Shown: piece by piece, positions 10,689 through 19,157 of the stretch
Numbering within the stretch: the first letter of the stretch is position 1
How the letters are laid out: every line of letters begins with the position of its first letter
Assembly (NCBI GenBank): GCA_018667335.1
Contig: JABIVD010000027.1
Span: 124,001-188,000 of the forward strand
Length of the DNA: 64,000 nt
Source of the DNA: Rhodospirillaceae bacterium
GTDB lineage: Bacteria > Pseudomonadota > Alphaproteobacteria > UBA6615
Reading direction: 5' to 3'
Notes under the pieces: generated by a model
Told to the model about the DNA's origin: nothing
The model's database searches: none
What the model saw: only the letters and a program-made list of their open reading frames with translations
Translations under genes and position numbers: made by a program

Positions 10689-10779
10689 TCACGTTCTCCA
10701 ACAAGCACTTGGCTCTAACAGGGGCTCGGCGCGCGGGAGAGTATGAAAAACCGCGCACGCCTGTCCATGTACATTCGTC

Positions 10780-12162
10780 TTAATCGTCGCCTTCGCCAAG
10801 CACCCAGACATCCACCGAGCCCTCGCGCCCGCGCAGGCTCAATCCCTCATAGGGCGTGACATCGGCCCGCAGCACCGAGAGATCATCGGGTTTGCTATCC
10901 TGCACAGCCCGCATCAGCGCATCACTGACAATCAACCGGCATCCCACGGTCCGCGTACTTTCTTCCAGGCGCGACGCCACATTCACCGTGTCGCCGATGA
11001 CGGCGAACTCAAGCCGACGCTCGCTGCCCACGTCCCCCATGACGATCGGCCCGAAATGGGCCCCGACGGACAACCGCACCACCGGGAAGCCCGCGGCCTC
11101 GCGCCGGCCGTTCCACTCGTCGACAGTCGTCAGCATGGCGCGCGCGCAACGCAACGCGTTCGCGGCGTCTTCCGGGCTGGTGCGCGGGGTCCCGAACGTC
11201 GCCATCACCCCGTCTCCCAGGAACTTGTCCAGGGTGCCCCCATGTTCAAATACGACACCTTCCATCCGGTGGTGGAAGGCGCGCAACATCTCGATCAGTT
11301 GTTCCGGCGTGACCATTTCGGCAAACCGGCTGAATCCCACCAGATCTGCGAAGATCACGCCGGCGTCCTGCGACCGGACGGTTTCCAGGGCGCCATCAAA
11401 TCCCGCCAGTTCATCGACGATATTGGGCGGAAAATAGCGGGCCAGGTTCGAGCGCTCACGTGCCGCCATCACCTGCCGGCGGATCAGGCGCCGGTTGCGG
11501 GCAACCGCTGTCGCCAGCACGGCCGTCGACAGGATCATGACCAGAATTTCAGTCGTGCGCACATCGAGCGAGACGAAGTGCGGATCGAGAAAACGATCGA
11601 GCCGGAGCGCCGGCGTCTCGAAGGTCGGTATTGCAAACAAGGTCTCGGGGAAGCCTGCAATCCAGAACACCCCACCGGCCCAGGCCATGACGCATGCGAG
11701 CCCCGCGAACAACATGGCCCGCGCAGAGTAGCTGCCGAGCAGGAACAATGAGATCAGCAGGTAGTAGTAGTTGAAACTGCCGAAACGGAACGTCGCCTGC
11801 GGCGGCCACAATTCCGCGGTCGGCAAAAGCGGATTGGGCGCCAGGAGAGCAAAGGTGATGATCACCACGTCGAACAGGAAGAAGCCGAACGCGTGGGCAT
11901 CGCTGCGGAACCCACGACGTGACAGCAGGTAGTGTCCATATCCGCTGGCGACGAACAGCGCGATGATCGGAATGTAGAACCACCCGGCGTCACCGAGCAG
12001 AATGATGAGCCATATGGAGATCGCCAGGCTGGCAATTCCGCGAAGATGGGCGGCAAGCCTGAGACCCTGGCGTTCCTGCTCCTGAAACGCGGAACCAAGG
12101 CGCGCATCGAGACGCGCGGTCGCATCGGGCTCAATACGGGGCTCAAAACTCGGATCCGTCAT
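10780..12162 (-). CDS. Membrane-anchored class III adenylate/guanylate cyclase
   Basis: 460 aa. About six hydrophobic helices occupy residues 40-220. A short linker ends with RYFPPNIVDEL and leads to a class III cyclase domain (about 255-420). GVIFADLVGFS and DKFLGDGVMATFG supply the two metal-binding aspartates and the purine-contacting Lys. FAVIGDTVNVASRLEES is the second-half signature. The residues around the purine pocket do not let me decide ATP versus GTP with confidence; ATP is more common in this architecture. The membrane module suggests sensing of a membrane or extracytoplasmic cue. Single gene between proS and the small secreted-protein gene. Confidence 0.88.
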   Translation of the reverse strand: MTDPSFEPRIEPDATARLDARLGSAFQEQERQGLRLAAHLRGIASLAISIWLIILLGDAGWFYIPIIALFVASGYGHYLLSRRGFRSDAHAFGFFLFDVVIITFALLAPNPLLPTAELWPPQATFRFGSFNYYYLLISLFLLGSYSARAMLFAGLACVMAWAGGVFWIAGFPETLFAIPTFETPALRLDRFLDPHFVSLDVRTTEILVMILSTAVLATAVARNRRLIRRQVMAARERSNLARYFPPNIVDELAGFDGALETVRSQDAGVIFADLVGFSRFAEMVTPEQLIEMLRAFHHRMEGVVFEHGGTLDKFLGDGVMATFGTPRTSPEDAANALRCARAMLTTVDEWNGRREAAGFPVVRLSVGAHFGPIVMGDVGSERRLEFAVIGDTVNVASRLEESTRTVGCRLIVSDALMRAVQDSKPDDLSVLRADVTPYEGLSLRGREGSVDVWVLGEGDD

Positions 12163-12237
12163 CTCACCACTCCGGGTTCACACGACCGGGGGTTTACGAC
12201 ATGGCTGTCGGGAAGGAAACCGGAGACCGCCGGTCCG

Positions 12238-12648
12238 CTAGTTGGCGACGCCCACCTGCTGACAGCGTTTTGCGAGCTCATGCTGGGTGCTATCGCCGAT
12301 GGGCTGACCGTTGAAGCTCACGCGGCCGTCACGGGTAATCTGGACCTCGCCCACCGTGGGGCGGGCCAGGAATGGCGTGTTGATACCCAGATTGGTCGCC
12401 AGATCGATCGTCACGGGGATCGAGATCACGTCGGGGACGCTGATTTGCGGCTGGGCGTTCAAATCCGCGGGCGCGACGGCATTGCCGTTCACGTCGACCC
12501 CGGGCCGATAGCTCACGTCTGACGAGGCCACATGGGTCACCAACTGACTGCAGTCCATTTCGCTGATACGGACGGTTGTTTGGGCATGAACCGGCGCAGA
12601 AACAGCCGAAAGCAGGGCAATAGACATGATTATTACTGTATTTCGCAT
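12238..12648 (-). CDS. Small secreted conserved protein of unknown function
   Basis: About 136 aa if begun at the ATG at 12648, which gives a clean signal peptide (MRNTVIIMSIALLSAVSAPVHA, cleavage after AHA-like VHA). A longer frame to 12678 is open and no start has a strong ribosome site, so the start is uncertain. The mature part is about 115 residues with two Cys (MDCSQL and AKRCQQ), which could form a disulfide. It also has SYRPGVDVNGNAVAPADL, a pattern I have seen in unnamed alphaproteobacterial envelope proteins. Likely periplasmic. Divergent from the purine permease. Confidence 0.6.
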   Translation of the reverse strand: MRNTVIIMSIALLSAVSAPVHAQTTVRISEMDCSQLVTHVASSDVSYRPGVDVNGNAVAPADLNAQPQISVPDVISIPVTIDLATNLGINTPFLARPTVGEVQITRDGRVSFNGQPIGDSTQHELAKRCQQVGVAN

Positions 12649-12754
12649 GGTGCACATGTAGCGAACCATTCTTAACAAAGCGGTAACAAACTGGCCGGGA
12701 ATCGGGCTATCGTTTTGGCTGCTAGGGGGGAATCGCCATATTCAATTACGGCGC

Positions 12755-12773
12755 GTGCGCAATAATTGCGCAC
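12755..12773. promoter_or_regulatory. Perfect 19-bp palindrome, candidate operator for the purine permease
   Basis: GTGCGCAATAATTGCGCAC is a perfect 9-1-9 inverted repeat. It lies 52 bp before the permease start and 107 bp before the divergent secreted-protein start. Too AT-rich in the centre and too far from a T-tract to be a terminator. The binding protein is unknown. Confidence 0.55.
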
Positions 12774-12824
12774 ATTCCGCTCTCGCGTGGATAATTCATG
12801 GGGAACCACGGGAGGCTTCATTAA

Positions 12825-14123
12825 ATGTTCGAAAACCTATTCAAGCTGTCAGATCATGGAACGACAGTCCGCATCGAAGTGATGGCGGGCCTGACGACGT
12901 TCCTGACGATGGCCTACATCATTATCGTCAATCCGGACATCATGTCCGCGGCGGGCATGGACAAGGGGGCACTGTTCGTCGCCACCTGTGTCGCGGCTGC
13001 CGTTGGCTGTCTGATCATGGGCCTCTGGGCAAATTACCCAATCGCGCTCGCACCGGGCCTCGGCCTGAACGCCTTCTTCGCCTTCGGCGTTGTCGGCGGC
13101 ATGGGTGTGCCCTGGCAGACCGCGCTGGGGGTGATCTTCCTGTCAGGCGTGTTCTTCCTGATCATCACGATCCTGCCAATCAGGGCCGCGATCATCAACT
13201 CGATACCAAAATCACTGAAAATGTCGATTTCGGCGGGCATCGGCCTGTTCATCGGCGTCATCGCGATGGAGATATCGGGCATCACGGTTGATCACCCGGT
13301 TACGCTCGTCACCCTCGGTGAGGTCGCCTCGCCGCAGGTGCTCCTTGTGGCCATCGGGTTTGTCGGCATCATCGCCCTGGACCGGCTTGCCGTTCCGGGT
13401 GCCATCGTGCTCGGGATTATCGGCACGACCGTCCTGGCCCATATCTTTGGCCTGGGCGGATCGACGGCGCTGGACTTCTCCATCCCGTCGCTCGCACCGA
13501 CCTTCCTGCAGCTGGATATCGCCGGCGCGTTCCAGGTCAGCATGATCTCGGTGATCATCGCCTTCCTGTTCGTCGACATGTTCGATACGGCCGGCACACT
13601 GATTGGTGTGTCACACCGTGCAGGATTGCTCGACGAGGACGGAAAGCTTCCGCGCATGGGCAAGGCGCTGTCCGCCGATAGTATCGCCACCATCACCGGC
13701 TCGCTGGTCGGCAGCTCGACCGTCACCTCGTATATCGAGAGCGCGGCGGGTGTGCGTGAAGGCGGACGAACGGGTCTGACCGCAGTCACGGTTGGCGTCC
13801 TGTTCATTCTGGCGCTGCTTCTGGCGCCGGTCATCGGACTGGTGCCGCGTTTCGCCACGGCCCCCGCACTGCTCTTCGTGGCGGTGCTGATGGTCCGCGG
13901 CCTGACGGAGATCGATTGGGAAGACGTCACGGAATATGCCCCGGCGGTTCTCGCCGCGGTGGTGATGCCTTTCACCTTCTCGATTGCCCACGGCATCGCG
14001 TTCGGCTTCATCGTCTACGCAGCCGGCAAAATTTTGACGGGCCGGATGAGCGAAGCCAGCCCGATTCTCTACATCATGGCGGTGCTGTTCGTGCTGCTCT
14101 ACGGCTTCGGGCTTATCGGCTGA
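12825..14123 (+). CDS. NCS2 family purine permease (AzgA/PbuG/GhxP type)
   Basis: 432 aa, 12-14 hydrophobic helices. Inner-membrane proton symporter, expected to take up hypoxanthine, guanine or adenine. AzgA-group signatures are visible: TTFLTMAYIIIVNP near the N-terminus, LAPGLGLNAFF, FVDMFDTAGTLIG and GSSTVTSYIESAAGV. These separate it from the xanthine/uracil branch. Start ATG has GGGAGG 10 nt upstream. It stands alone, with a palindrome in its upstream region and a strong terminator 24 bp after its stop. The exact purine specificity is not readable from sequence. Confidence 0.9.
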   Translation: MFENLFKLSDHGTTVRIEVMAGLTTFLTMAYIIIVNPDIMSAAGMDKGALFVATCVAAAVGCLIMGLWANYPIALAPGLGLNAFFAFGVVGGMGVPWQTALGVIFLSGVFFLIITILPIRAAIINSIPKSLKMSISAGIGLFIGVIAMEISGITVDHPVTLVTLGEVASPQVLLVAIGFVGIIALDRLAVPGAIVLGIIGTTVLAHIFGLGGSTALDFSIPSLAPTFLQLDIAGAFQVSMISVIIAFLFVDMFDTAGTLIGVSHRAGLLDEDGKLPRMGKALSADSIATITGSLVGSSTVTSYIESAAGVREGGRTGLTAVTVGVLFILALLLAPVIGLVPRFATAPALLFVAVLMVRGLTEIDWEDVTEYAPAVLAAVVMPFTFSIAHGIAFGFIVYAAGKILTGRMSEASPILYIMAVLFVLLYGFGLIG

Positions 14124-14146
14124 CGCCAACTGAAATCGTTAGGAAG

Positions 14147-14176
14147 CGGGCCGGGTTTTCCCGGCCCGTTTTCATT
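14147..14176 (+). terminator. Rho-independent terminator after the purine permease
   Basis: Perfect 9-bp stem CGGGCCGGG / CCCGGCCCG with a TTTT loop, followed by TTTTCATTT. It lies between the permease stop and the convergent tag gene. Confidence 0.9.
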
Positions 14177-14205
14177 TCGGCGTCTGTTTGATCAGGCCTG
14201 TTCGA

Positions 14206-14745
14206 TCAGGATTTTCGCATCCAGGCCGGTCCGGCCGTCGCGATCCGACCGAACACGGGGCAAGCCTCGCCGTGCGCACCGGGCAGATATCCGGTGCTCA
14301 TCAGGAACTCTCCCGTGATCTCGCCGCCCGTGAACTTGAAGGTCTTCTTGAACAGCTTGACCCATTCGTCCTTGGTCAGCGGGTGATGCGCCTTGAGCCA
14401 ACCAGCAAAACCGCCATGGCTTTCGCGCATCTCCAGAATGCAGTTGGCGTTGTGAATGGTGGCATCGACCTTCAACCGGTTCCGGATAATGCTGGCGTCG
14501 GCCAAAAGCCGCGCGCGATCCTTCTCGCCATATCCGGCCACCGTCTCGACGTCGAAGCCCTCAAACGCCGCGACGAAACCCTCGCGTTTCCGCAGGATCG
14601 TCAGCCAGCTCAGGCCTGCCTGATTGATCTCCAGAATCAGACGCTCGAACAGGGCGGATTCATCATCCGTTGGAAATCCATATTCGGTATCATGATAAGG
14701 TCCGTGCCACTCGTGGCCCGGCGCGATATCGCAGTATCCTGACAC
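14206..14745 (-). CDS. tag: DNA-3-methyladenine glycosylase I
   Basis: 179 aa when begun at the GTG at 14745, chosen because GGGAAGGGAA precedes it and family members start at this SGYCDI segment; an ATG at 14796 would add 17 unrelated residues. Tag excises 3-methyladenine in base excision repair. The family's conserved Trp/His/Glu region is visible as WHGPYHDTEYGFP and the core as NQAGLSWLTILRKRE. The C-terminal zinc-ligand region is abbreviated: the protein ends GRIATAGPAWMRKS, lacking the typical HxxxC..C tail of E. coli Tag, so it may be a variant. Starts head to head with chrA with one base between start codons. Confidence 0.87.
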   Translation of the reverse strand: MSGYCDIAPGHEWHGPYHDTEYGFPTDDESALFERLILEINQAGLSWLTILRKREGFVAAFEGFDVETVAGYGEKDRARLLADASIIRNRLKVDATIHNANCILEMRESHGGFAGWLKAHHPLTKDEWVKLFKKTFKFTGGEITGEFLMSTGYLPGAHGEACPVFGRIATAGPAWMRKS

Positions 14746-14746
14746 T

Positions 14747-16000
14747 TTGAAGTTCCCTTCCCCGTTTCGTCCGACAGAGAGAATACCGATTTCCACTCCT
14801 TCGCAACCTGTAGTGCAGCCGGGCCTCGGGAGTATTTTCTGGGCGTTCCTTGTCCTCGGCGCGACCGCGTTCGGCGGGCCCGTCGCTCATTTCGGATATT
14901 TCCGGACCGAGTTTGTCGATCGCCGCGGATGGGTCGACGAGCGCGGCTTCGCCGATCTGGTGTCCCTGTGTCAGTTCCTGCCCGGACCGGCCTCCAGCCA
15001 GACGGGTATCGCCATCGGCATGATCCAGCGCGGCTGGCTGGGTGGCATCGCGGCCTGGCTCGGCTTCACCACACCCGCTGCAATCATCATGATCGGCCTG
15101 GGCTTCGGCCTGTCCTTTGCCGAAACGGCGGCGGGCCAAGGTATCGTCCATGGCCTCAAGCTCGCTGCCGTTGCGGTGGTCGCCAACGCCCTGTGGGGCA
15201 TGGCGCGAAACGCCTGCGGCGACGCGGTCCGCGCAAGCTTTGCGGCGATCGCCTGCGTCATCATCCTGTTCACGGGCGTTGCCTGGTTCCAGCTGCTGGT
15301 CATCGCTGCGGCGGCCATCGCGGGAAGCCTCATCCTGCGCGATGCCCCATTGGACACGTCCGACGGCGCATCCCGATCCGGCAATCGTGCGGTCGGCCTG
15401 CTGTTGCTCGCAGTCTTCCTGCTGCTCCTGCTCGGGCTGCCGGTCCTCGCCGAGACGATGAAATCGGGAAATCTTGATGCGTTTTCCGGATTCTACCGGG
15501 TCGGCGCGCTGGTGTTCGGCGGCGGACATGTGGTGCTGCCCCTGCTGGAGGCCGAGGTCGTGCCCACGGGCTGGACATCCACCGATGCATTCCTCGCCGG
15601 CTATGGTGCTGCCCAGGCGATCCCGGGGCCGATGTTTGCGCTCACGGGGTACCTCGGCAATGTCATCGATCCGGGAAACGGCTACGTCGGTGGCTGGGCC
15701 GGGGGCCTGCTCGCGATTGTGGCCGTGTTCCTCCCGTCCTTCCTGCTGCTCGGTGCGACCCTGCCCTACTGGGACGCCCTGCGGTCGCGCGCCCGGATAC
15801 GCGCAGCGCTCAGCGGCGTGAATGCCGCCGTCGTCGGGCTTCTCCTCGCCGTGCTGTTCACGCCGGTCTGGACATCGAGTGTCCGTGATTCATCCGATTT
15901 CGCGGTCGTGGTGGTCGCCGCGGTGCTGCTCGCCGTGTGGCGGCTGCCGCCGTGGCTCGTGGTGATCCTGGCGGCCGTGGCCGGCTTCTTCGGCGTCTAG
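14747..16000 (+). CDS. chrA: Chromate transporter, two-domain (ChrA)
   Basis: 417 aa. Two homologous CHR domains, the long-chain bidomain form that expels chromate. Domain 1 starts FLVLGATAFGGPVAHFGYFRTEFV and contains LCQFLPGPASSQTGIAIG. Domain 2 contains FYRVGALVFGGGHVVLPLLE and GYGAAQAIPGPMFALTGYLG. About 10-12 membrane segments. The true start is uncertain: the ATG at 14747 lies one base from the divergent tag start and has no Shine-Dalgarno, so translation may begin up to about 25 codons later. Physiological role may be chromate/sulfate handling; it has no companion chrB. Confidence 0.9.
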   Translation: MKFPSPFRPTERIPISTPSQPVVQPGLGSIFWAFLVLGATAFGGPVAHFGYFRTEFVDRRGWVDERGFADLVSLCQFLPGPASSQTGIAIGMIQRGWLGGIAAWLGFTTPAAIIMIGLGFGLSFAETAAGQGIVHGLKLAAVAVVANALWGMARNACGDAVRASFAAIACVIILFTGVAWFQLLVIAAAAIAGSLILRDAPLDTSDGASRSGNRAVGLLLLAVFLLLLLGLPVLAETMKSGNLDAFSGFYRVGALVFGGGHVVLPLLEAEVVPTGWTSTDAFLAGYGAAQAIPGPMFALTGYLGNVIDPGNGYVGGWAGGLLAIVAVFLPSFLLLGATLPYWDALRSRARIRAALSGVNAAVVGLLLAVLFTPVWTSSVRDSSDFAVVVVAAVLLAVWRLPPWLVVILAAVAGFFGV

Positions 16001-16251
16001 AGCCGGTATCGGTCGGAGAGCTCGCGCAGTGAGAGGCCGCTGGTCTCGATGACCCCGTAAACAACGCCGAACAGGACGATGGTGATCCCCGAGGTGATCA
16101 GCAGCTTGCGTACCAGCATCGGCCGTGCGGGCGCGCCCTGGTCATGTCCCTCTTCCGGGTTCTCCGTCCGCCGGACGCCCCAGGGCAGGACCGTGAACAG
16201 GGTCACCCACCAAATAATAATGAACAGGACGACGGCGGTAACGGGATTCAT
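15997..16251 (-). CDS. DUF1467 family small membrane protein
   Basis: 84 aa. Two transmembrane segments (about 6-26 and 50-70) flank a charged loop, RRTENPEEGHDQGA. The N-terminal WWVTLFTVLPWGVR is the hallmark of DUF1467. This family is typically found, as here, next to mce and proS in alphaproteobacteria. Function unknown. Its 3' end overlaps chrA by 4 bp tail to tail. Likely the last gene of the mce unit. Confidence 0.88.
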   Translation of the reverse strand: MNPVTAVVLFIIIWWVTLFTVLPWGVRRTENPEEGHDQGAPARPMLVRKLLITSGITIVLFGVVYGVIETSGLSLRELSDRYRL

Positions 16252-16257
16252 CTCGGT

Positions 16258-16686
16258 TCAGACCTGCTCGAGTTCGACCAGGGTGCCGCAGAAATCCTTC
16301 GGATGCAGGAACAGCACCGGCTTGTCATGTGCGCCCGGCTTTGGCTCACCATCGCCAAGCACCCGCGCGCCCTCGGCCACCAGCCGGTCACGCGCGGCAT
16401 AGATGTCGTCGACTTCGTAGCAGATATGGTGCATGCCGCCCGACGGGTTTTTCTCCAGGAACGGCGCGACGGGTGAGTCCTCACCCAGCGGATGCAGCAG
16501 TTCGATCTTTGTGTTCGGTAGCATCACAAAGACCGTCGTCACCCCATGGAGGGGGAGTTCCACCTGTTCGGAAACAGTGCCGCCGAGCGTGTCCCGATAA
16601 ACTGCGGTTGCTGCCGCCAGATCCGGCACCACAATCGCCACATGGTTCAAACGCCCGATCACTGCCCTCTCCTGCGCGTCATTCAA
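16258..16686 (-). CDS. mce: Methylmalonyl-CoA epimerase
   Basis: 142 aa, vicinal-oxygen-chelate fold with two beta-alpha-beta-beta-beta modules. The enzyme interconverts (2R)- and (2S)-methylmalonyl-CoA in propionate catabolism. Metal ligands are visible in LNHVAIVVPDL (His), GGMHHICYEVDD (His) and GTLVELEQV (Glu). ENPSGGMHHICYEV is characteristic of the epimerase rather than general glyoxalases. It follows RNase J by 9 bp on the same strand, an arrangement conserved in alphaproteobacteria. The mutase itself is not in the window. Confidence 0.92.
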   Translation of the reverse strand: MNDAQERAVIGRLNHVAIVVPDLAAATAVYRDTLGGTVSEQVELPLHGVTTVFVMLPNTKIELLHPLGEDSPVAPFLEKNPSGGMHHICYEVDDIYAARDRLVAEGARVLGDGEPKPGAHDKPVLFLHPKDFCGTLVELEQV

Positions 16687-16695
16687 GCCACCCGA

Positions 16696-18360
16696 TCAAT
16701 CGTCCAGGCGGACCAAGTGTACCTCGGTCGAGGGGTTCTTGCCGCGTCGCGCACGAAAACTTTTGCGCACGGCTCGGCGCAGACGTTCGATCAGCGCGTC
16801 GTCATCGCGGCGCTCGTTCCCCTTGGCCGACGATAGTGCTTCCAGGACGTCGTCGATCACGTCATCCATCAGGTCGAAATCTTCATCCGTGTCGCCTGCC
16901 AGCCCCTGGGCCGAAAGCTGCGGATCGGTGACCACGCGCCCTTTGCGGTCGAGGACGATGGTCAGCGTCGCCGACCCGTTCCACAGCATGTGGTTGCGTT
17001 CGCGTAAATTGGAATCGTCGAGGCGGATCAAATCCCGCCCATCGACCGCAAGCCGCCCGGCCTGGACCTGGCCGACGATTTCCGGACCATCGGCATGCAG
17101 GCGCAGAACGTCACCATTCTCGATAATTTGCACATGAGGCGTCTGGCACTCGGTGGCGAGCTCGGCATGGGCGCGAAGATGGTGCGCCTCGCCATGCACC
17201 GGCACCGCGATCGTCGGGCGGATCCACTGATACATCTGGCGCAATTCGCCGCGTGCGGGATGGCCCGAGACATGGACGAAATGGTCCTTCTCCGTGATCA
17301 CCTGCACCCCCATCGCCGTCAGCTGGTTCTGCAGGCGCCCGATGGACACTTCGTTGCCCGGGATGATGCGCGAGGAAAAGATTATCGTGTCGCCGTCATC
17401 CAGGGTGATGTTCGGATGATCGTCGCGCGCAATGCGTGACAGGGCCGCCCGAGGCTCCCCCTGGCTGCCGGTGCAGATCAGCGCCACCTTGTCCCGCGGC
17501 AGCTGCATCGCCTCATCTTCGCGTACGAACGGCGGCAGGTCGCGCAGATAGCCCGTGGCCCGCGCCGCTTCGGTCATCCGCCAGAGCGAACGTCCGACCA
17601 GGCCGACCGCGCGCCCATGGGCGTGCGCCACCTCGGCAACGGTCTGCACCCGCGCGATGTTGCTGGCGAAACAGGCGAATGCGACGCGATCGGTGAAACC
17701 CCCGATGAGTTCCTGCAGGCTGTCGCGCACATCGGCCTCGGAGCCGGCCTCGCCCTCGACCGTGGCGTTGGTCGAATCCCCGATCATCGCCAGCACGCCG
17801 GCGTCACCGACGGCGCGCAAGGCGGCTTCGTTGGTCGTTTCACCCACGAGCGGATCGGGGTCGAGCTTCCAGTCACCGGTGTGGAAAACAGTACCGGCGC
17901 CGGTTTTGATGATGACGCTGTTCGGCTCGGGGATGGAATGGGTCATGGTTACGAGCGTGATATCGAACGGACCGATCGACGCGTCACCGTTCAGGGGAAT
18001 TTCCTTGAGCGGTACCTTGCCCGCGAGGCCCGCCTCCTCGAGCTTGCGCCGCAGCACCGCCAGGGTGAACGGCGTCGCGTAGACCGGGCAACGCAGCCGC
18101 GTCCAGAGATGCGCCACGGCGCCCACATGGTCCTCATGGGCGTGCGTAATCAACATTCCCGCCAACTTGTCGCGCCGTTGTTCGATGAAGGCCGGATCGG
18201 CCGTCATCACGTCGACGCCGGGATAGGACGGGTCGCCGAAGGTGACGCCACAATCGACGACCATCCACGCACCGTCATGGCCGTAGGCGTTGAAATTCAT
18301 ACCGATCTCACCCGTGCCACCAAGGGGCACGAAGAGGACTTCGTCGGAACCGGGTATCAT
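16696..18360 (-). CDS. rnj: Ribonuclease J
   Basis: 554 aa beta-CASP metallo-beta-lactamase nuclease with 5'-3' exonuclease and endonuclease activity on RNA. HAHEDH at residues 73-78 is the zinc motif. TMTHSIPEPNSVIIKTGAGTVFHTGDWKLD supplies further ligands, and HVSGHPARGELRQMYQWIRP with PVHGEAHHL are the C-terminal beta-CASP motifs. The C-terminal domain ends basic and charged. Alphaproteobacteria commonly have RNase J alongside RNase E. Located between coaX (23 bp upstream) and mce. It should act in mRNA decay and rRNA 5' maturation. Confidence 0.94.
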   Translation of the reverse strand: MIPGSDEVLFVPLGGTGEIGMNFNAYGHDGAWMVVDCGVTFGDPSYPGVDVMTADPAFIEQRRDKLAGMLITHAHEDHVGAVAHLWTRLRCPVYATPFTLAVLRRKLEEAGLAGKVPLKEIPLNGDASIGPFDITLVTMTHSIPEPNSVIIKTGAGTVFHTGDWKLDPDPLVGETTNEAALRAVGDAGVLAMIGDSTNATVEGEAGSEADVRDSLQELIGGFTDRVAFACFASNIARVQTVAEVAHAHGRAVGLVGRSLWRMTEAARATGYLRDLPPFVREDEAMQLPRDKVALICTGSQGEPRAALSRIARDDHPNITLDDGDTIIFSSRIIPGNEVSIGRLQNQLTAMGVQVITEKDHFVHVSGHPARGELRQMYQWIRPTIAVPVHGEAHHLRAHAELATECQTPHVQIIENGDVLRLHADGPEIVGQVQAGRLAVDGRDLIRLDDSNLRERNHMLWNGSATLTIVLDRKGRVVTDPQLSAQGLAGDTDEDFDLMDDVIDDVLEALSSAKGNERRDDDALIERLRRAVRKSFRARRGKNPSTEVHLVRLDD

Positions 18361-18383
18361 GGATATCCTTTGAGGAACCGTTT

Positions 18384-19157
18384 TCAGGCGATTCCGTTGC
18401 GGCGGGCGATCTCGCGCAGGCCGGTCAGGGTCAAATCGGGCTCGGTCGCGTCGATCGCGTCAATGACGTCCGCGAACAACGGCGCGAGCCCGCCGGTGGC
18501 GACCACGGTCACCGGCTTTCCATATTCATCTGCAATACGCGGGATCATGCCCTCGATCATCGAGACATAACCCCAGAAAATTCCCGACTGCATGGCCGGC
18601 ACCGTCGCCCCGCCGATTACCTTCTCAGGTTTCTCGATGTTGACGCGCGGCAGGAGCGCCCCCGCCATATACAGGGCCTCCACAGACAGGTTGATACCAG
18701 GCGCAATCACGCCGCCACACCAGTTTCCCTTGTCGTCGACCAGGTCGAACGTCGTGCCGGTCCCGAAATCGAGAACGATCAGGTGTCCCGGGTGCAGCAA
18801 ATGGGCGCCGACCGCTGTCACCAGCCGGTCCGCGCCGACCTGTTCCGGCCGCTCGACCAGAATCTCGATGCCGAGATCCACGATGGAATCCCGAATGACC
18901 AGGGGTGTGACCCCGAAGTGGGACTCCAACAACGAATCCAGGTTCCGACGCGTTCCCGGCACCACGGTGGTGACAATCGCATTTTCGATGTCGCCGACCT
19001 GCAGTCCGCGCAGAGACATGAGCTGGGTCAGCCAGACCGCATACTCGTCGGATGTCCGTCGCGGGTCCGTGGCGATTCGCCACTGTCCGCGCTGGGTATC
19101 CCCATCAAAAACCGCAAAGACGGTGTTGGTATTGCCGCAATCGACCGCAAGCAACAT
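18384..19157 (-). CDS. coaX: Type III pantothenate kinase
   Basis: 257 aa. ASKHA-fold kinase that makes 4'-phosphopantothenate, the first step from pantothenate to CoA. The N-terminal phosphate motif LAVDCGNTNTVFAVFDG and the conserved GADRLVTAVGAHLLHPGHLIVLDFGTGTTFD segment identify type III rather than type I CoaA. GGVIAPGINLSVEALYMAGALLP is also typical. It starts on the last base of the birA stop (TGATG overlap), so the two are coupled. Confidence 0.95.
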   Translation of the reverse strand: MLLAVDCGNTNTVFAVFDGDTQRGQWRIATDPRRTSDEYAVWLTQLMSLRGLQVGDIENAIVTTVVPGTRRNLDSLLESHFGVTPLVIRDSIVDLGIEILVERPEQVGADRLVTAVGAHLLHPGHLIVLDFGTGTTFDLVDDKGNWCGGVIAPGINLSVEALYMAGALLPRVNIEKPEKVIGGATVPAMQSGIFWGYVSMIEGMIPRIADEYGKPVTVVATGGLAPLFADVIDAIDATEPDLTLTGLREIARRNGIA

